Counted from the stretch's first letter, positions 17,415-27,661 are shown. The stretch is 64,000 nt of DNA from Sporosarcina sp. ACRSM (GCF_022346545.1 NZ_JAKRNU010000013.1:62001-126000), one strand, 5' to 3'. Numbers and translations: made by a program. Notes: generated by a model from the sequence alone, not told the origin.

Positions 17415-17529
17415 AATCCTTACCTCCTAAATCCTTCTCTTTCTGACCAAAATCCGAAATCAGTTCTGTAGTCACTAAAATGATAGTAACATAGTAATTC
17501 TTGGCAGACAAGGACAACAGCCATGAAAA

Positions 17530-17562
17530 AATCCTCCAAGCCCTAAAGGACTTTGGAGGATT
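17530..17562. terminator. Terminator after the SLH gene
   Basis: The stem AATCCTCCAAG / CTTTGGAGGATT has one mispair and flanking A and T runs. It lies 49 bases beyond the stop codon of the SLH gene at 17611. Confidence 0.75.
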
Positions 17563-17610
17563 GCTTTTCTTGCTTATTGGAATTTTTCAGTGACTAAAGA
17601 CTTGCCATTG

Positions 17611-20067
17611 TCACTTCGGTGGTTTCTCCGTGATGAACGCGATAATCGCATTGTTTTCATCATAAATCATGGAGGCAACATTCGCAGAGCCCTTATAAGC
17701 GCCCCATGTAGTAACTTGAATATCTTTCGCATTGAAATATTCCGTATCAAAGACAATCGTTTGCGGATTCAACCGTTTGCCTGAAATCTCGGTGTCGCTC
17801 GATTTGACAACTGCTTTCTTGCTGGCCGAACGTTTTTTAAAGAACTCCATCGATTCCAATTTCCGATGATCCCGATCCATATGCAAGCGGACGAGTTGCC
17901 CTTTCGTCTTATTCATCGGTACTTTCACCGTCTTTTTATCGCTTTTATGAGATAGAAGAATGGTCGTTGGGTCTTTTTGGTTTTTGGCATCCTTGTAGAC
18001 AAATTCTGCCTTCCATTTGCCACTTTTACTAATATCATACGTTGTATCATCCACGATGATACTCGTCAAACTGTCCAAGTCTGATGTGAACCATCTTCTC
18101 TCACCCGTTGCGAGAAGGGCATCCACTTCAAAAAACTCCCTGCCGGACTGTCTGTCACCGACAATGTCCACAAGTAATAGGGCAATGGCTTGATTGCGTT
18201 CCACTTTCACGGAACTGCCTTCGATATAGACCACATTGCCTGCCCTGTCTGCATAAACCTTGATAGTGCCTACATTTTGGAGGGCCCTTGCAATAGTGGA
18301 GTCGATCATTTCCGTTTTCCCGTCAGGATGGAGATAAACGGCAGCGTCATAGTTCACTTTATAATCTTCCAACTTGGAAGGCTCATGCAAACGATAAATC
18401 TTGCCATCGACTCGAACTTCATTCGAAGAAACAGCATCGAGAGTTCCTTTGGCGACAGGTTCCGCAACTTCCGCAAAGCCTTTCTTCTTGTTTGCTTCCT
18501 TATTAAAGAACAACACATCTCCACGACGGAGATTACTTGGTTTTACAATCTTGCCGTCTTGAATGATTGTCGCGTCTTTCGCATTGAAAATGCCGCCCGT
18601 TCCTTCCCCAGGATAACCGATCACGTCTTTGTCCTGCACTCGATCCACAATTAAAAACTCATTCAAGTTATAGGCACTTACAAATACGATCTTTCCGCTA
18701 TCGTCAAAGCTCACTTTGGCAAAGTTGAAATGATCTTTGACCTTCACTTTTTTCTTTGTATCGTCTTTTTCCCCAATCTCGGCTTTCTGTCCATTTAAAT
18801 AGAAAGCAAATTGATTTTTCTTTGGAGCATTCGGGAAGGTGTCCGTCGATATTTTGTAGGCCTTCCCTTCTGAAATCAGCCGAATTTCATCGATTTTCGT
18901 AATTTCAATTGCATCGTATTTCGTTCTCTGCTTCAGCAACTCTACATCGGTCGGCTTGTTTTTAGCGTCAAGCCACACACGGACTTTTGCACCGAGCAGT
19001 TCTTGAAGATCCAAGTTCTTCGTCGTAGCCGGCATATCAATCGTTTTCGTAGAGCCTTTGTCCGTGAAGTACGTGATTTTGTTTTTACTCACATCAATAT
19101 CCACAACAAAACTTTCTATAGAAGTGGATCGATTGAACGAATACGTCAATCCCTCTCCAAATACATTCACGGTAACATGGTAATCGCCAACAGTCGCCTG
19201 GTCCGCCATTAAATTCGTAAACAGTTCAATTTGAGCGCTTTTGCCATTCTCCGCAAGCTCCACTGCTTTCACAGCATAATTCGCACCTGTTATCGCGTGC
19301 CGAACATCAATATCCGCAGGCGTCAATTTCGTGATCGCTTTGCTAAAATCAATACGCAACGTTTGGTTGGCATCATCAAGTGCAACAACATTGGAGATTT
19401 TCAAACCGTTCATCGACTTCGGAAGGCCGCCATGACCATCGATCGTTCGGACAAAGAAACTGGAAAACTGTGCACGTGTCACCGCTTGTTTTGGTGAAAA
19501 ACGACCGTCCGCTGTCGACGAAATGCCCAAGTTGGCAATCGTCTGCACATTTTTCCTGTGATTTTCGCTTACTTGATCGATATCTGTAATCCTAGCATTC
19601 CCCGCTTTCGGCTCCAATTCAAAAGTTCGGACAAGGACACTTGCCATCTGTTCACGCGTCATGATTTCTCCCGGTCGCAACCGATTGTTATCCCCCATAA
19701 ACGCTTCATGATACTTCACAACCCGCGAAGCTTTATACAACTCTTTGTCTTTCGCTTTTGCTGTCACATCGGCAAAAGGCTCGACCTTCGAGGTACTTTT
19801 CTTCCCATGCTTATTTTCCAAATAGCGGGCCAAAATTTTCACAACTTGTCCACGCGTAATCGTATCATTCGGATTGAACTTACCATTTTGTCCTTTGATC
19901 AGTCCCATTTCAACCGCCCGCTCAATATTTTCAGCATGCGAACTTGAAGATGAAACATCAGAAAATCCCGTTGCAGCATTCGCTACAGGGATCACCGTTG
20001 TAGCGACAAGCACCGCTACGATGAAACTCATTAAAAATTGCTTGTATAACTTGACCTGGCCAAACAT
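17611..20067 (-). CDS. SLH-domain surface protein
   Basis: The 818-residue product has a signal peptide (residues 1-31, ending VANA) and three SLH domains (about 34-82, 96-148, 157-207). These contain ITRGQVV, MTREQMASVLV and VTRAQFSSFF motifs, which anchor the protein to pyruvylated secondary wall polymer. The rest is a beta-rich region starting ISNVVALDDANQTLRIDFSKAI and containing an EFLIVDRVQDKDVIGYPGEG motif. A shorter version of that region occurs in the SLH protein at 29.3 kb (DDFLLVDSVDGSIM), so the two are paralogues. Start ATG 20067 follows GAGGAGG. Function is structural or unknown. It is the last of a run of surface genes read on the minus strand from 25.9 kb. Confidence 0.9.
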   Translation of the reverse strand: MFGQVKLYKQFLMSFIVAVLVATTVIPVANAATGFSDVSSSSSHAENIERAVEMGLIKGQNGKFNPNDTITRGQVVKILARYLENKHGKKSTSKVEPFADVTAKAKDKELYKASRVVKYHEAFMGDNNRLRPGEIMTREQMASVLVRTFELEPKAGNARITDIDQVSENHRKNVQTIANLGISSTADGRFSPKQAVTRAQFSSFFVRTIDGHGGLPKSMNGLKISNVVALDDANQTLRIDFSKAITKLTPADIDVRHAITGANYAVKAVELAENGKSAQIELFTNLMADQATVGDYHVTVNVFGEGLTYSFNRSTSIESFVVDIDVSKNKITYFTDKGSTKTIDMPATTKNLDLQELLGAKVRVWLDAKNKPTDVELLKQRTKYDAIEITKIDEIRLISEGKAYKISTDTFPNAPKKNQFAFYLNGQKAEIGEKDDTKKKVKVKDHFNFAKVSFDDSGKIVFVSAYNLNEFLIVDRVQDKDVIGYPGEGTGGIFNAKDATIIQDGKIVKPSNLRRGDVLFFNKEANKKKGFAEVAEPVAKGTLDAVSSNEVRVDGKIYRLHEPSKLEDYKVNYDAAVYLHPDGKTEMIDSTIARALQNVGTIKVYADRAGNVVYIEGSSVKVERNQAIALLLVDIVGDRQSGREFFEVDALLATGERRWFTSDLDSLTSIIVDDTTYDISKSGKWKAEFVYKDAKNQKDPTTILLSHKSDKKTVKVPMNKTKGQLVRLHMDRDHRKLESMEFFKKRSASKKAVVKSSDTEISGKRLNPQTIVFDTEYFNAKDIQVTTWGAYKGSANVASMIYDENNAIIAFITEKPPK

Positions 20068-20345
20068 TTTTTCACATCCTCCTCATTCGTGTTCTTTACA
20101 AATTTTTATGTAGTATGGGGCTAAAATGCCTATTCTATTAAGTTGTGAGTCTACTAAATTATATAGTTCAAATTTCGTTATTGCAAATGGACTTATTGTA
20201 AAGCGGAAGAACCATTTCGCTGGAATTTTGGATATGTTGGGAGGGGTGTTGTTTTGTTTAGAAGAAGCGTTGTTAATTTTCGAGAGTTCATTGGTTACTT
20301 GCAGGAAAATGTTGAATACTGGAGACATGTTTCCCAAAAATAAAA

Positions 20346-20392
20346 AGTGCCGCGTCCGAAAACAATTCGGTATTGTTTTCGAACACGGCATT
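20346..20392. terminator. Long hairpin terminator
   Basis: A 20-bp stem with few mismatches (AGTGCCGCGT... / ...ACACGGCATT) has A-rich sequence on the left, giving a T run on the minus strand. It lies 6 bases after the stop codon of the gene at 20398. The rest of 20068-20345 holds only the leader of the SLH gene. Confidence 0.8.
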
Positions 20393-20397
20393 CCTTC

Positions 20398-21003
20398 TTA
20401 TTGAACCTTGTATTTTTTTGTTTCAATACGTTTACCGTTTTCGTCATAGCCATAAATCGTAAGGGTAGAACCGTTTTTAACATCGACGAGTGTTTGTGTG
20501 AACGTATTATTTCCTTCGAACTTCATTTCATCCCCACTTATTTTGACACTGTGTACGTCTGGACTTGTTGTGACAGTAACAGTGGTAAGGACGTTAACTG
20601 TTTTACTGTATACCGATTGGATTTTGTCATTTAAATCCACCAACTGGAATGGAACCTCAACGGGTGTCTTCAATGCTTTTCCATCGGATTTCACACCACT
20701 CGTGATCATCACTCGGTATTGTTTTTCCTTCTCATAAGGTTCGGCTGGGTATACCCATAATAATTTACCATCCTTCGCCAAATCTAGCGTTGTTGCATGT
20801 TTATTCGATCCCTCCAGAACATAAACACTGTCCGACGACACAGATTGAGGGTCTAATGGAAAATTGAATCGGATTTCCCAAACCTTATTGGCATCATCAA
20901 TTGGCTGAAAAGCCCACTCCTGGGCAGTTGCCACTTGACTAGTTGCCAAGATCATGACGAACATGACCAGAAAAGCTGCGACCATTTTAGTTATTTTTTT
21001 CAA
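20398..21003 (-). CDS. Secreted protein with SbsA-type Ig-like domain
   Basis: The 201-residue product has a signal peptide (MKKITKMVAAFLVMFVMILATSQVATA). A bacterial Ig-like SbsA domain follows (VWEIRFNFPLDPQSVSSDSVYVLEG..., KQYRVMITSGVKSDG). The C-terminal beta domain (TVTTSPDVHSVKISGDEMKFEG) is similar in pattern to the C-terminus of the large protein upstream. The start is a TTG at 21003, chosen because GGAGTG is six bases upstream and the signal peptide begins there; an upstream GTG at 21027 would overlap the previous gene more deeply. It lies 16 bases after that gene and is co-transcribed with it. Confidence 0.75.
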   Translation of the reverse strand: MKKITKMVAAFLVMFVMILATSQVATAQEWAFQPIDDANKVWEIRFNFPLDPQSVSSDSVYVLEGSNKHATTLDLAKDGKLLWVYPAEPYEKEKQYRVMITSGVKSDGKALKTPVEVPFQLVDLNDKIQSVYSKTVNVLTTVTVTTSPDVHSVKISGDEMKFEGNNTFTQTLVDVKNGSTLTIYGYDENGKRIETKKYKVQ

Positions 21004-21019
21004 GTATGCCACTCCTCTC

Positions 21020-24000
21020 TCACTCAATCACTTTCAGCTCGTCAATTGAGTAATGTTTAAGTATCTCCTTCAGCGTGGACTTATCCGTCAAAAGATTATA
21101 GATTGAGTAAGAACCTGTAAGATCTTTTTTAGGGATCTCATTATACGTTTTGCTTCCTTTACCGATTTTCTTGTAAATATCGGATTGCAACGGTTTGGAT
21201 TTATCACTTCCAAATACCGAAACTTTTAATTCGCTATTTTTCTCAAGATTGCTGTAAACAAAAATGGGTTTTTTCACTTTTGGGTTTACTGTTTGTGTAG
21301 TGCCTGCGACTGTCACCTGGATTTCTTCGACAGCACTCGTTGTTGTTACTTCAATCGTTGTAATGCTTTGCATTCCTGAAAGTTCCACGGTATTGACGAA
21401 AATGGTCTCGACTACTTTTGCTGGAACATTTACCCGTTTGTTCTCTTCGATAGCTTTGGCAAGTTCATCTGCTGTTAATGCACCGAGTGACTTTGACGAG
21501 TCAGTGATTGTACCGTCGGGTATGGTAATTATCAACTTTTGTGAAACAGGTATATCATATTTATAATTTGCCAATACGGATTTAGGAATTACGATTGACA
21601 CTTCTTGTTTCCGGATGATTGAATAGTCCGGGACAGCAGGTAATTTAATCGACAATGTTTGGTTGTCAATCAATGTGAATGTTGCTGAAGAGCCGGCTGC
21701 CTTGGTAACCAATGACCATTCTTTCGTTTGATCTTTAACAGTGAAACCTTTTAATAGGGCAGATTGTTTACTTTTGTTGTTTGTTATGCCGGAATCCCAT
21801 TCCGCATCATCCAATGTAATCGTGATTGTTTTATCTCCACTAACAATATCAGCGTCTTCAAATCCCCCCCCACTTAGTCTTGCTTTTGCGGCTGCCCCAA
21901 TAGTAATTACTTTGTCAACGGTGATATCTACTGGTACATCTTTGATATAAGACTGTGGAATTTTCAAAGTAATATCTTCTTCATCGTCCAAATTGTAATC
22001 AGGCATTTTCGGCAATTTAATTGTCAATTTATTTTTTGTGATTTTAATACTTTTCAGATCTTTTTTCAATGCTTCCTTAATGCTAAGTTCACTTCCACTA
22101 TTCTTCGTAAACAGGTTATTTATGAATGTTTCATTAATAACTAAGTCGTCGGCGAACTCCGCATTTTTCAATGTAATAATAATCGTTTTACCGCCCTTTT
22201 GAATTTCGGATTTATCGAGCGATTGGGATGCCGTACCGGACAACTCAGCTTTTACTGCAAGAACTTTAATTGCGTTAGTCGATGTAATTGGGGTTCTATG
22301 AGTAAGCGCCGCACCAGGGATCGTCAATATACTTGAAACGTCTTCCTTTAATTCAAAATTATTATTTGCAAGTGTGATTACCGCCTCAGTATCACTTTTA
22401 CGTTCAATTGTAGCCCCTGTTAGTAAGTTGTCGTTACCTGTGAGCGTAAAACCATATTGGGTTAAGTCCCCAATCGGGGTAAAGTTCTCAATCCAAGTAG
22501 CGTTTTTTAATGTAACAACTATGGTTTTACCGACATTTGAATTGTCTAGATTTTTCACACTTGGAAAGGCTGTCCCCGATAATACAGCAGTTCTCTCCGT
22601 TGGCGGAATGAGGGTAATTGCACCATGTGATTCTATTGTTTGATCTATTAAGCCTGCTGATACATTCCAGCCAATTCTTTTATTAGAATCTGTTACCACA
22701 AAGCCCGGAAGCGAAGGCAATTGAATTTTCAATGTTTGATCATCTAAACGGATAATTTTAGGTTTCGCTTGAATTATTTTTTTTATATCATTTTCAAATT
22801 CAAGCCCCATTATTAAGGCATTTCTTTTTACTGTATTAGTCACAATCTCTCTATCCCAATTGGCATTCGTCAATTTAATTTCAATTTCTTTGCCACCCTC
22901 TACGATTTCGGCTTCTGTGTAATCTGCCTCTGTGACGACCGCTTTTGGCGTCGCTTTAATTTCAAATGACAAAGGCTCAATATCCGCGCTATCCGCTAGC
23001 ATCTGTGGTGGAATATCTACTGTGATGAATTGGTTCTGTGTAATAAAGTAATCGGTACTCTTTGGCAACGTCACGGTCAGTTTCTTATCCACGACATCAA
23101 AACTCCAATTTCCCTGCTGCACCTTACTCCATTGCTCTGGTTCAGTACTTGCTTCGAACGCTTGTATGAATACTTTTTGTTTCGACGTATTAGATTTTAA
23201 ATCATTTGCCCAACTTCCTTCGCTCAGTGTAAGGGTAAACTGGGTTTTTTCTTTAGTATTAATTCCCGCTTCATCTACATCAATATTCTTCAAATTTGCT
23301 AGAGAATTAGAAGGGGCTATATTAAATTCCAACTCTGTATTTTCAAAAGACGAAAGCACAGTTCCTTCAACATCATCAATTTCAATATAGTCATAATCAT
23401 TAGGTACTGTAAATTTAACTTGATCACTTACATCAATATTATAATCAGGAGCAGATGGCAAAGTAATAGATAGTTTCTTATCATTTATAACAACAAACTT
23501 GTCTGGATCTGGTTGACTTTTCAATACATCTGTTACCGTAGCCCAATTAGCTCTATCTTCCGATTCTTTAGCCGTTCCAACAAATTTTTCAAACAACTTA
23601 TGTAAAGCTTCCGTTTGTCCAAGGATATCTTTATCCCAAGTGGCATTGACCAAATTAAGTTCAATCACTTTTCCGCCTCTTCGAATGTCTTCTGAATTAG
23701 CGCCCAGAATACTACCACCTAATACAGCATTTGGGGTTGCATAGATTTCAAAGCTAGAAGGTTGAGGAACTAAATTACCTGTCCAATTTTCGAACAAGAT
23801 TGGCGGTATGCTTAACTGAATTTTTTCATTATCCTTAATCGCATATTTGTTTTTATCAGGGATAACAATCTTCAGTTCAGTCCTATCAATATTAATTTCA
23901 ACTTTGATATCGTTATTCTGCTTTAACTCTTGCCATGCATCGGGGTCATTCATTGCAATTATACTATCCAATAAAAGCGTCTTTTCGGTTTCTGTAATTT

Positions 24001-24235
24001 CACCCGACCGAACCCAATTTTCATTACTAAGTTTTAATGTAATAGTAATACCTTCTGATTCAAACTTTTCTTCTGTAATCGGTTCATCCACGTTAACCGT
24101 CATTTCCACAGATGGAGTGCCTCCTGTTTCCGCAAACGCCAACGAAGGCATTACCGCAGAAAGCACAAGCATTAGCGCAAATAACGGGAAGGTGATTGCG
24201 CGGGTGATGTGGTTGTTTCTTTTTGTTAAATTCAT
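21020..24235 (-). CDS. Large secreted protein with seven ~125-residue tandem repeats
   Basis: The 1071-residue product has a signal peptide (about residues 1-35, ending SLAFA). Seven diverged repeats follow, each containing GGKxIxIxLxNAxWD, a helical part with ALxxGF/W, then LxIxLPxxPDYxI and IPxxxL. This repeat type occurs in cell-surface proteins of Lysinibacillus and relatives. There is no SLH, LPXTG or membrane anchor, so it is either released or held by a partner. The C-terminal ~120 residues (VNTVELSGMQSITTIEV...) resemble the downstream small secreted protein. Start ATG 24235 follows GAGAGGAG. No enzymatic motif is visible; a matrix or adhesive role is a guess. Confidence 0.8.
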   Translation of the reverse strand: MNLTKRNNHITRAITFPLFALMLVLSAVMPSLAFAETGGTPSVEMTVNVDEPITEEKFESEGITITLKLSNENWVRSGEITETEKTLLLDSIIAMNDPDAWQELKQNNDIKVEINIDRTELKIVIPDKNKYAIKDNEKIQLSIPPILFENWTGNLVPQPSSFEIYATPNAVLGGSILGANSEDIRRGGKVIELNLVNATWDKDILGQTEALHKLFEKFVGTAKESEDRANWATVTDVLKSQPDPDKFVVINDKKLSITLPSAPDYNIDVSDQVKFTVPNDYDYIEIDDVEGTVLSSFENTELEFNIAPSNSLANLKNIDVDEAGINTKEKTQFTLTLSEGSWANDLKSNTSKQKVFIQAFEASTEPEQWSKVQQGNWSFDVVDKKLTVTLPKSTDYFITQNQFITVDIPPQMLADSADIEPLSFEIKATPKAVVTEADYTEAEIVEGGKEIEIKLTNANWDREIVTNTVKRNALIMGLEFENDIKKIIQAKPKIIRLDDQTLKIQLPSLPGFVVTDSNKRIGWNVSAGLIDQTIESHGAITLIPPTERTAVLSGTAFPSVKNLDNSNVGKTIVVTLKNATWIENFTPIGDLTQYGFTLTGNDNLLTGATIERKSDTEAVITLANNNFELKEDVSSILTIPGAALTHRTPITSTNAIKVLAVKAELSGTASQSLDKSEIQKGGKTIIITLKNAEFADDLVINETFINNLFTKNSGSELSIKEALKKDLKSIKITKNKLTIKLPKMPDYNLDDEEDITLKIPQSYIKDVPVDITVDKVITIGAAAKARLSGGGFEDADIVSGDKTITITLDDAEWDSGITNNKSKQSALLKGFTVKDQTKEWSLVTKAAGSSATFTLIDNQTLSIKLPAVPDYSIIRKQEVSIVIPKSVLANYKYDIPVSQKLIITIPDGTITDSSKSLGALTADELAKAIEENKRVNVPAKVVETIFVNTVELSGMQSITTIEVTTTSAVEEIQVTVAGTTQTVNPKVKKPIFVYSNLEKNSELKVSVFGSDKSKPLQSDIYKKIGKGSKTYNEIPKKDLTGSYSIYNLLTDKSTLKEILKHYSIDELKVIE

Positions 24236-24408
24236 TGATAAACTCCTCTCACTTGTATAATGGTATCCTTTTTCCTAATTTTCTCATCCTCCTTCTTATC
24301 GGTCTGATTTCCTACTTATTTAGCACATTTCTTATTACTTTAGAGCAGTTATCAATATCCTTGATTTCCATAAAACAAGGTGCGTTTTTACTTCCTACAT
24401 ATAGAAAA

Positions 24409-24437
24409 GGACAACCGGCTCATTCTGCCAATTGTCC
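24409..24437 (-). terminator. Terminator after the subtilisin gene
   Basis: The stem GGACAA..GGC / GCC..TTGTCC lies 29 bases past the protease stop codon, with TTTTCTAT following on the minus strand. It separates the protease from the large repeat protein. Confidence 0.6.
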
Positions 24438-24465
24438 TCTATTTCCTTTAATTTATGAAAATCAA

Positions 24466-25872
24466 TTACTTGTATCCTGTTGTAAACACCATTTCATAAT
24501 TCTCCCCATTCTCGATCTTGATTAATAGTCGATAAGAACTGTTCGGTTTAAACGGTGTGAGGGGTGTCGTTGTAATGATTTCTTTGTTTTGCGGATTGAC
24601 GGCTGTTTGAATTGGAATTTCATTAGTTCCTTGTAGCAGCTTTACATTGACGATGTCTTGCTCCAGAAGTTCTCGGTTGAATTTAATGCTCCAGACTTTG
24701 TCTAGTGGCACGTCATGTACTTCGGGGAGCTGGATGAATTCCGTTGCTCCGTTTGCGGGATTATTCGCATACTCGGTGAAGTTTATAATCCCCTCGCCGT
24801 AAAGCGGGTCCCATCCAATGGTTCCACGGTCATCTACGTAAACTTTTAATAGCCTTTCCAGTTCTGGAATCTCTCTGCTGGGGTCATCCATTTTCAACAT
24901 GGCAGCCACTCCGCTTACATAGGGAGCGGCCATGGAAGTGCCGCTTGCGCTTCCAAATTTTCGTTGTGGAATCGTTGAAACAATGTCGACGCCAGGAGCG
25001 GAAACATCGATCGAAGAACCGGTATTACTGAACTGGGCGATGCGGTCGTTATTATCAGTTGCTGAAACGACAATGATTTTTTGCTCGGAAGCTGGATAGT
25101 AATCGGACGTGTCTGCTTTCTCGTTCCCTGCGGCGGCGATGACCAAGACGTTGTTTGAGAGGGCATACTGAATCGTGTCCGCCAAATATTGAGAGTAGCC
25201 TTGACCGACAAAACTCATATTGATAATATCAGCACCATTATCGACTGCGTAACGGATGCCCTTCGCAATATCGGAGTCGTATCCCCGCCCCTCTTCATCC
25301 ATGACGCGGATCGGCATGATTTTGACATTCGCTGGCGTCGTATCCGCGATGATGCCTGCAACGTGCGTACCATGGAAATGGACATCCATTGGATCCGTAT
25401 CATCTGCGACAACATCATAGCCCTGCACCATCCTGCCTTTCAAAAAGGGGTGGGTATAATCTACTCCAGTGTCAATGACTGCAACAATTACACGTTCGTT
25501 ACTTGGAGCCGTTTTGCTTTTCAGCTCCGTGATACCGATGCGCTCAGTCCCCCAGGACATCGTTTCCGTGCTGACAGGCTGAATCGCAATATAACGGCGA
25601 AAATCCGGTTCAAGGGTTTCGACTTCTTGCGCTTCATAAAGCACAGAAGATTCATCAGAAAGAAAGTCTTCTTCGGCTTGTCCAAGTTCTTCTGTTAAAA
25701 CACTTTCGACAAATTCATTTCCTTCGTTATCGGTGACTTTTACAAGCACTCGATCAGTTTCTTCATTCACATCGGGATCCCCTGAAGTTGCAAGTGCCAA
25801 ATCTGCAGTGGGGACTGTCAAGAATAGTCCAGTGAGAAAAATGATCCATATACTTATCATTGCCTTTTTCAT
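24466..25872 (-). CDS. Secreted subtilisin-like serine protease (S8) with C-terminal Ig-like domain
   Basis: The 468-residue product has a signal peptide (1-29), an acidic pro-region (about 30-105) and a subtilase domain with the full triad. Asp is in VIAVIDTGVDYTHPFL, His in HFHGTHVAGI and Ser in SASGTSMAAPYVSGVAAML. The oxyanion asparagine is in VIAAAGNEK. After the catalytic domain, about 85 residues (VPLDKVWSIKFNRELLEQD..., NSSYRLLIKI) form an SbsA-type Ig-like domain like that in the neighbouring secreted protein, probably for wall or S-layer contact. Start ATG 25872 follows GGGAGG. It may process the surface proteins encoded beside it, an inference from context. Confidence 0.92.
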   Translation of the reverse strand: MKKAMISIWIIFLTGLFLTVPTADLALATSGDPDVNEETDRVLVKVTDNEGNEFVESVLTEELGQAEEDFLSDESSVLYEAQEVETLEPDFRRYIAIQPVSTETMSWGTERIGITELKSKTAPSNERVIVAVIDTGVDYTHPFLKGRMVQGYDVVADDTDPMDVHFHGTHVAGIIADTTPANVKIMPIRVMDEEGRGYDSDIAKGIRYAVDNGADIINMSFVGQGYSQYLADTIQYALSNNVLVIAAAGNEKADTSDYYPASEQKIIVVSATDNNDRIAQFSNTGSSIDVSAPGVDIVSTIPQRKFGSASGTSMAAPYVSGVAAMLKMDDPSREIPELERLLKVYVDDRGTIGWDPLYGEGIINFTEYANNPANGATEFIQLPEVHDVPLDKVWSIKFNRELLEQDIVNVKLLQGTNEIPIQTAVNPQNKEIITTTPLTPFKPNSSYRLLIKIENGENYEMVFTTGYK

Positions 25873-26005
25873 CTTTTCTACCTCCCTTGAGCTTCTACTT
25901 TCCTATCAGTATAACGGAAATAGATTTGGTTGCGTAACAATACTACGTAACTAGTACATATACTTGGAACGAAATAGATATAGCTTTTTTCTTTTTTGCA
26001 GCAAC

Positions 26006-26047
26006 AAAATAGCCCCTCATTCAATGACTCAATAGAGGAGCTATTTT
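26006..26047. terminator. Bidirectional terminator between integrase and protease
   Basis: A stem AAAATAGCCCCTC / GAGGAGCTATTTT ends in T runs on both strands. It lies 40 bases downstream of the recombinase stop codon. Confidence 0.75.
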
Positions 26048-26086
26048 TTCCTGATAGCTAAGAACTCGTATTCTGGGCATTCAATT

Positions 26087-26962
26087 TCAAAGCTTATTCA
26101 ACGGATCCCTCAAATGCCCCACCGCCAAGTGTTGGTATCGCATGGTCGATCGCAAGTCCGCATGGCCTAGAATGCTGGCGATGGTGTGTTGAGGGACGTT
26201 GCGAATTGTCAGGTGTGTTGCTGTGCAATGACGCAGGGTATGCGGTGTAATCGATGTATCTAGACCTGCAGAATGGGCAGCCAAACGAAGTTTATTCCGA
26301 ATATCTGATGGACTGAGGGGCTGGTCTGGGCAGCGGTTGGATGGAAAGACATAGCGGCTCTCCTCCGTCAAATGTTCGACGAGGTATTGTTCGATCGGCG
26401 CTTGCAATGCTGCATGCAACGGCAAGTATAGATCTTTTCCGCCTTTCACTTTTGGGAAATAGATTAAGCCTTCCGCTAAATTGATATGGTTTCTCTCCAA
26501 TACCCGAACTGGCGTCAAGCGTGAACCCGTATAATACAGCATGCTGAAAAGTAGGTGATAGCAGGGACCCAACATTTGCGCGGCCTTCAGTAATCGCTTT
26601 ACTTGCTCTTCCGTTAAGACATTTTTGAGTGGCACGTACACTTTGGGAATCCGGATCCGGGCGGCCACATCTACCGGAAAATCCAGTTCATAGACTAGAA
26701 ACTTATAAAACGATTTCATCGTCGAAAGCCGCCGCCCGATGGTACTTGTCCGATTGCCTCGATTGCGCCCATCATCCATAAATTTCAACAATTCCTCTTT
26801 ACCAATCGCTTCTAGGGGAAAATCCTTCTCCCCCATGAACCTCCGAAAGCATTCCAAATCCTTTCCATAACCACTGGACGTTTCAGTTGAATAACATTGC
26901 CGTTTCAAGTGTTCCAAAAATAATCGGACACTTTCATCAAATCCGTAAAATTGCTCAGCCAT
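26087..26962 (-). CDS. Tyrosine recombinase/integrase
   Basis: The 291-residue protein has an N-terminal core-binding domain (ESVRLFLEHLKRQCYSTETSSGY...) and a catalytic domain with Arg in YTGSRLTPVRV, Lys in KVKGGKDLYL, the HTLRH motif, LGHADL and the nucleophile Tyr in STMRYQHL. TPVRVLERNHIN replaces the commoner RISELL, so it is a distinct branch. It is encoded beside tRNA-Asp, but I found no attL/attR repeats, so a resident island is not shown. A decayed relative lies at 51.35 kb. ATG 26962 follows AGGAGG. Confidence 0.9.
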   Translation of the reverse strand: MAEQFYGFDESVRLFLEHLKRQCYSTETSSGYGKDLECFRRFMGEKDFPLEAIGKEELLKFMDDGRNRGNRTSTIGRRLSTMKSFYKFLVYELDFPVDVAARIRIPKVYVPLKNVLTEEQVKRLLKAAQMLGPCYHLLFSMLYYTGSRLTPVRVLERNHINLAEGLIYFPKVKGGKDLYLPLHAALQAPIEQYLVEHLTEESRYVFPSNRCPDQPLSPSDIRNKLRLAAHSAGLDTSITPHTLRHCTATHLTIRNVPQHTIASILGHADLRSTMRYQHLAVGHLRDPLNKL

Positions 26963-27209
26963 CTAATTCCTCCTATCCATTTACCCTGATTATCAGGCGT
27001 TAAGGAAAATAAAGGATATAATGTACAATTTAAAGGAGAATCATTCGTGTAAATGGTATTGAATGAATATTATGCTTCAATGTAAAAAGAAGTCAGTGCT
27101 TTCTCCTGTATTCAGTAGGATTGGACATGGCAACTACTGAATTAAATGATAGCCTTTTCTATAATTTTAGGTTGATTTATTAATAAAGTTATAATATACT
27201 ATAAAAGTT

Positions 27210-27282
27210 GGTTCTGTAGTGTAGCGGTTAACATGCCTGCCTGTCACGCAGGAGATCGCGGGTTCGATCCCCGTCAGAACCG
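27210..27282 (+). tRNA. tRNA-Asp (anticodon GTC)
   Basis: This is a complete cloverleaf: acceptor GGTTCTG / CAGAACC with discriminator G, D-arm with GTAGCGGTTA, anticodon stem CTGCC/GGCAG-type around the loop containing GTC, and T-arm GCGGGTTCGATCCCCG. The CCA is not encoded. It matches the Bacillus tRNA-Asp closely except for the acceptor stem. A TATAAT-like sequence lies just upstream (about 27191). Confidence 0.95.
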
Positions 27283-27288
27283 TTTGAT

Positions 27289-27328
27289 AAAAGTCGTGAA
27301 TGGTTACCATAACCTTCGCGACTTTTTT
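27289..27328 (+). terminator. Terminator of tRNA-Asp
   Basis: AAAAGTCGTGAA / TTCGCGACTTTT with a 14-base loop and a T7 run follows seven bases after the tRNA. Confidence 0.85.
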
Positions 27329-27661
27329 TATATCAATAAATAGCTCCAATCGAAATGACAAGAACAAAAGCGCCTCTATCCTCGTTCCTAGTGTAAACCA
27401 TTCACTTGGGACTTTATTTCTTGATGTTATTCGGTTCCTTCATACACATGAATGTATAAAAGCTTAAATTACTATTCTCATGATAATACCTCGATTCCCT
27501 TTCACTGCATCCCACTATACAAACAATCAGCCATAGGTCATCCATTTATAAATTCCTGTTAGATGAAAATAGCTAGTAAGTTAAGCGATCAGGTACTTTT
27601 CATTTCCCTCTAAAATTTGCAGAGCTTTTTCAACTCTAAAAAAACAATAATAATTTTATCA

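Noticed and set aside
20347..20634. Plus-strand frame of 95 codons near the hairpin at 20.35 kb
   Set aside because: It starts inside a terminator stem and is antisense to the secreted Ig-like protein.
26087..27282. Integrated genetic island ended by tRNA-Asp
   Set aside because: An integrase next to a tRNA is suggestive, but I found no direct repeat of the tRNA 3' end within the window.
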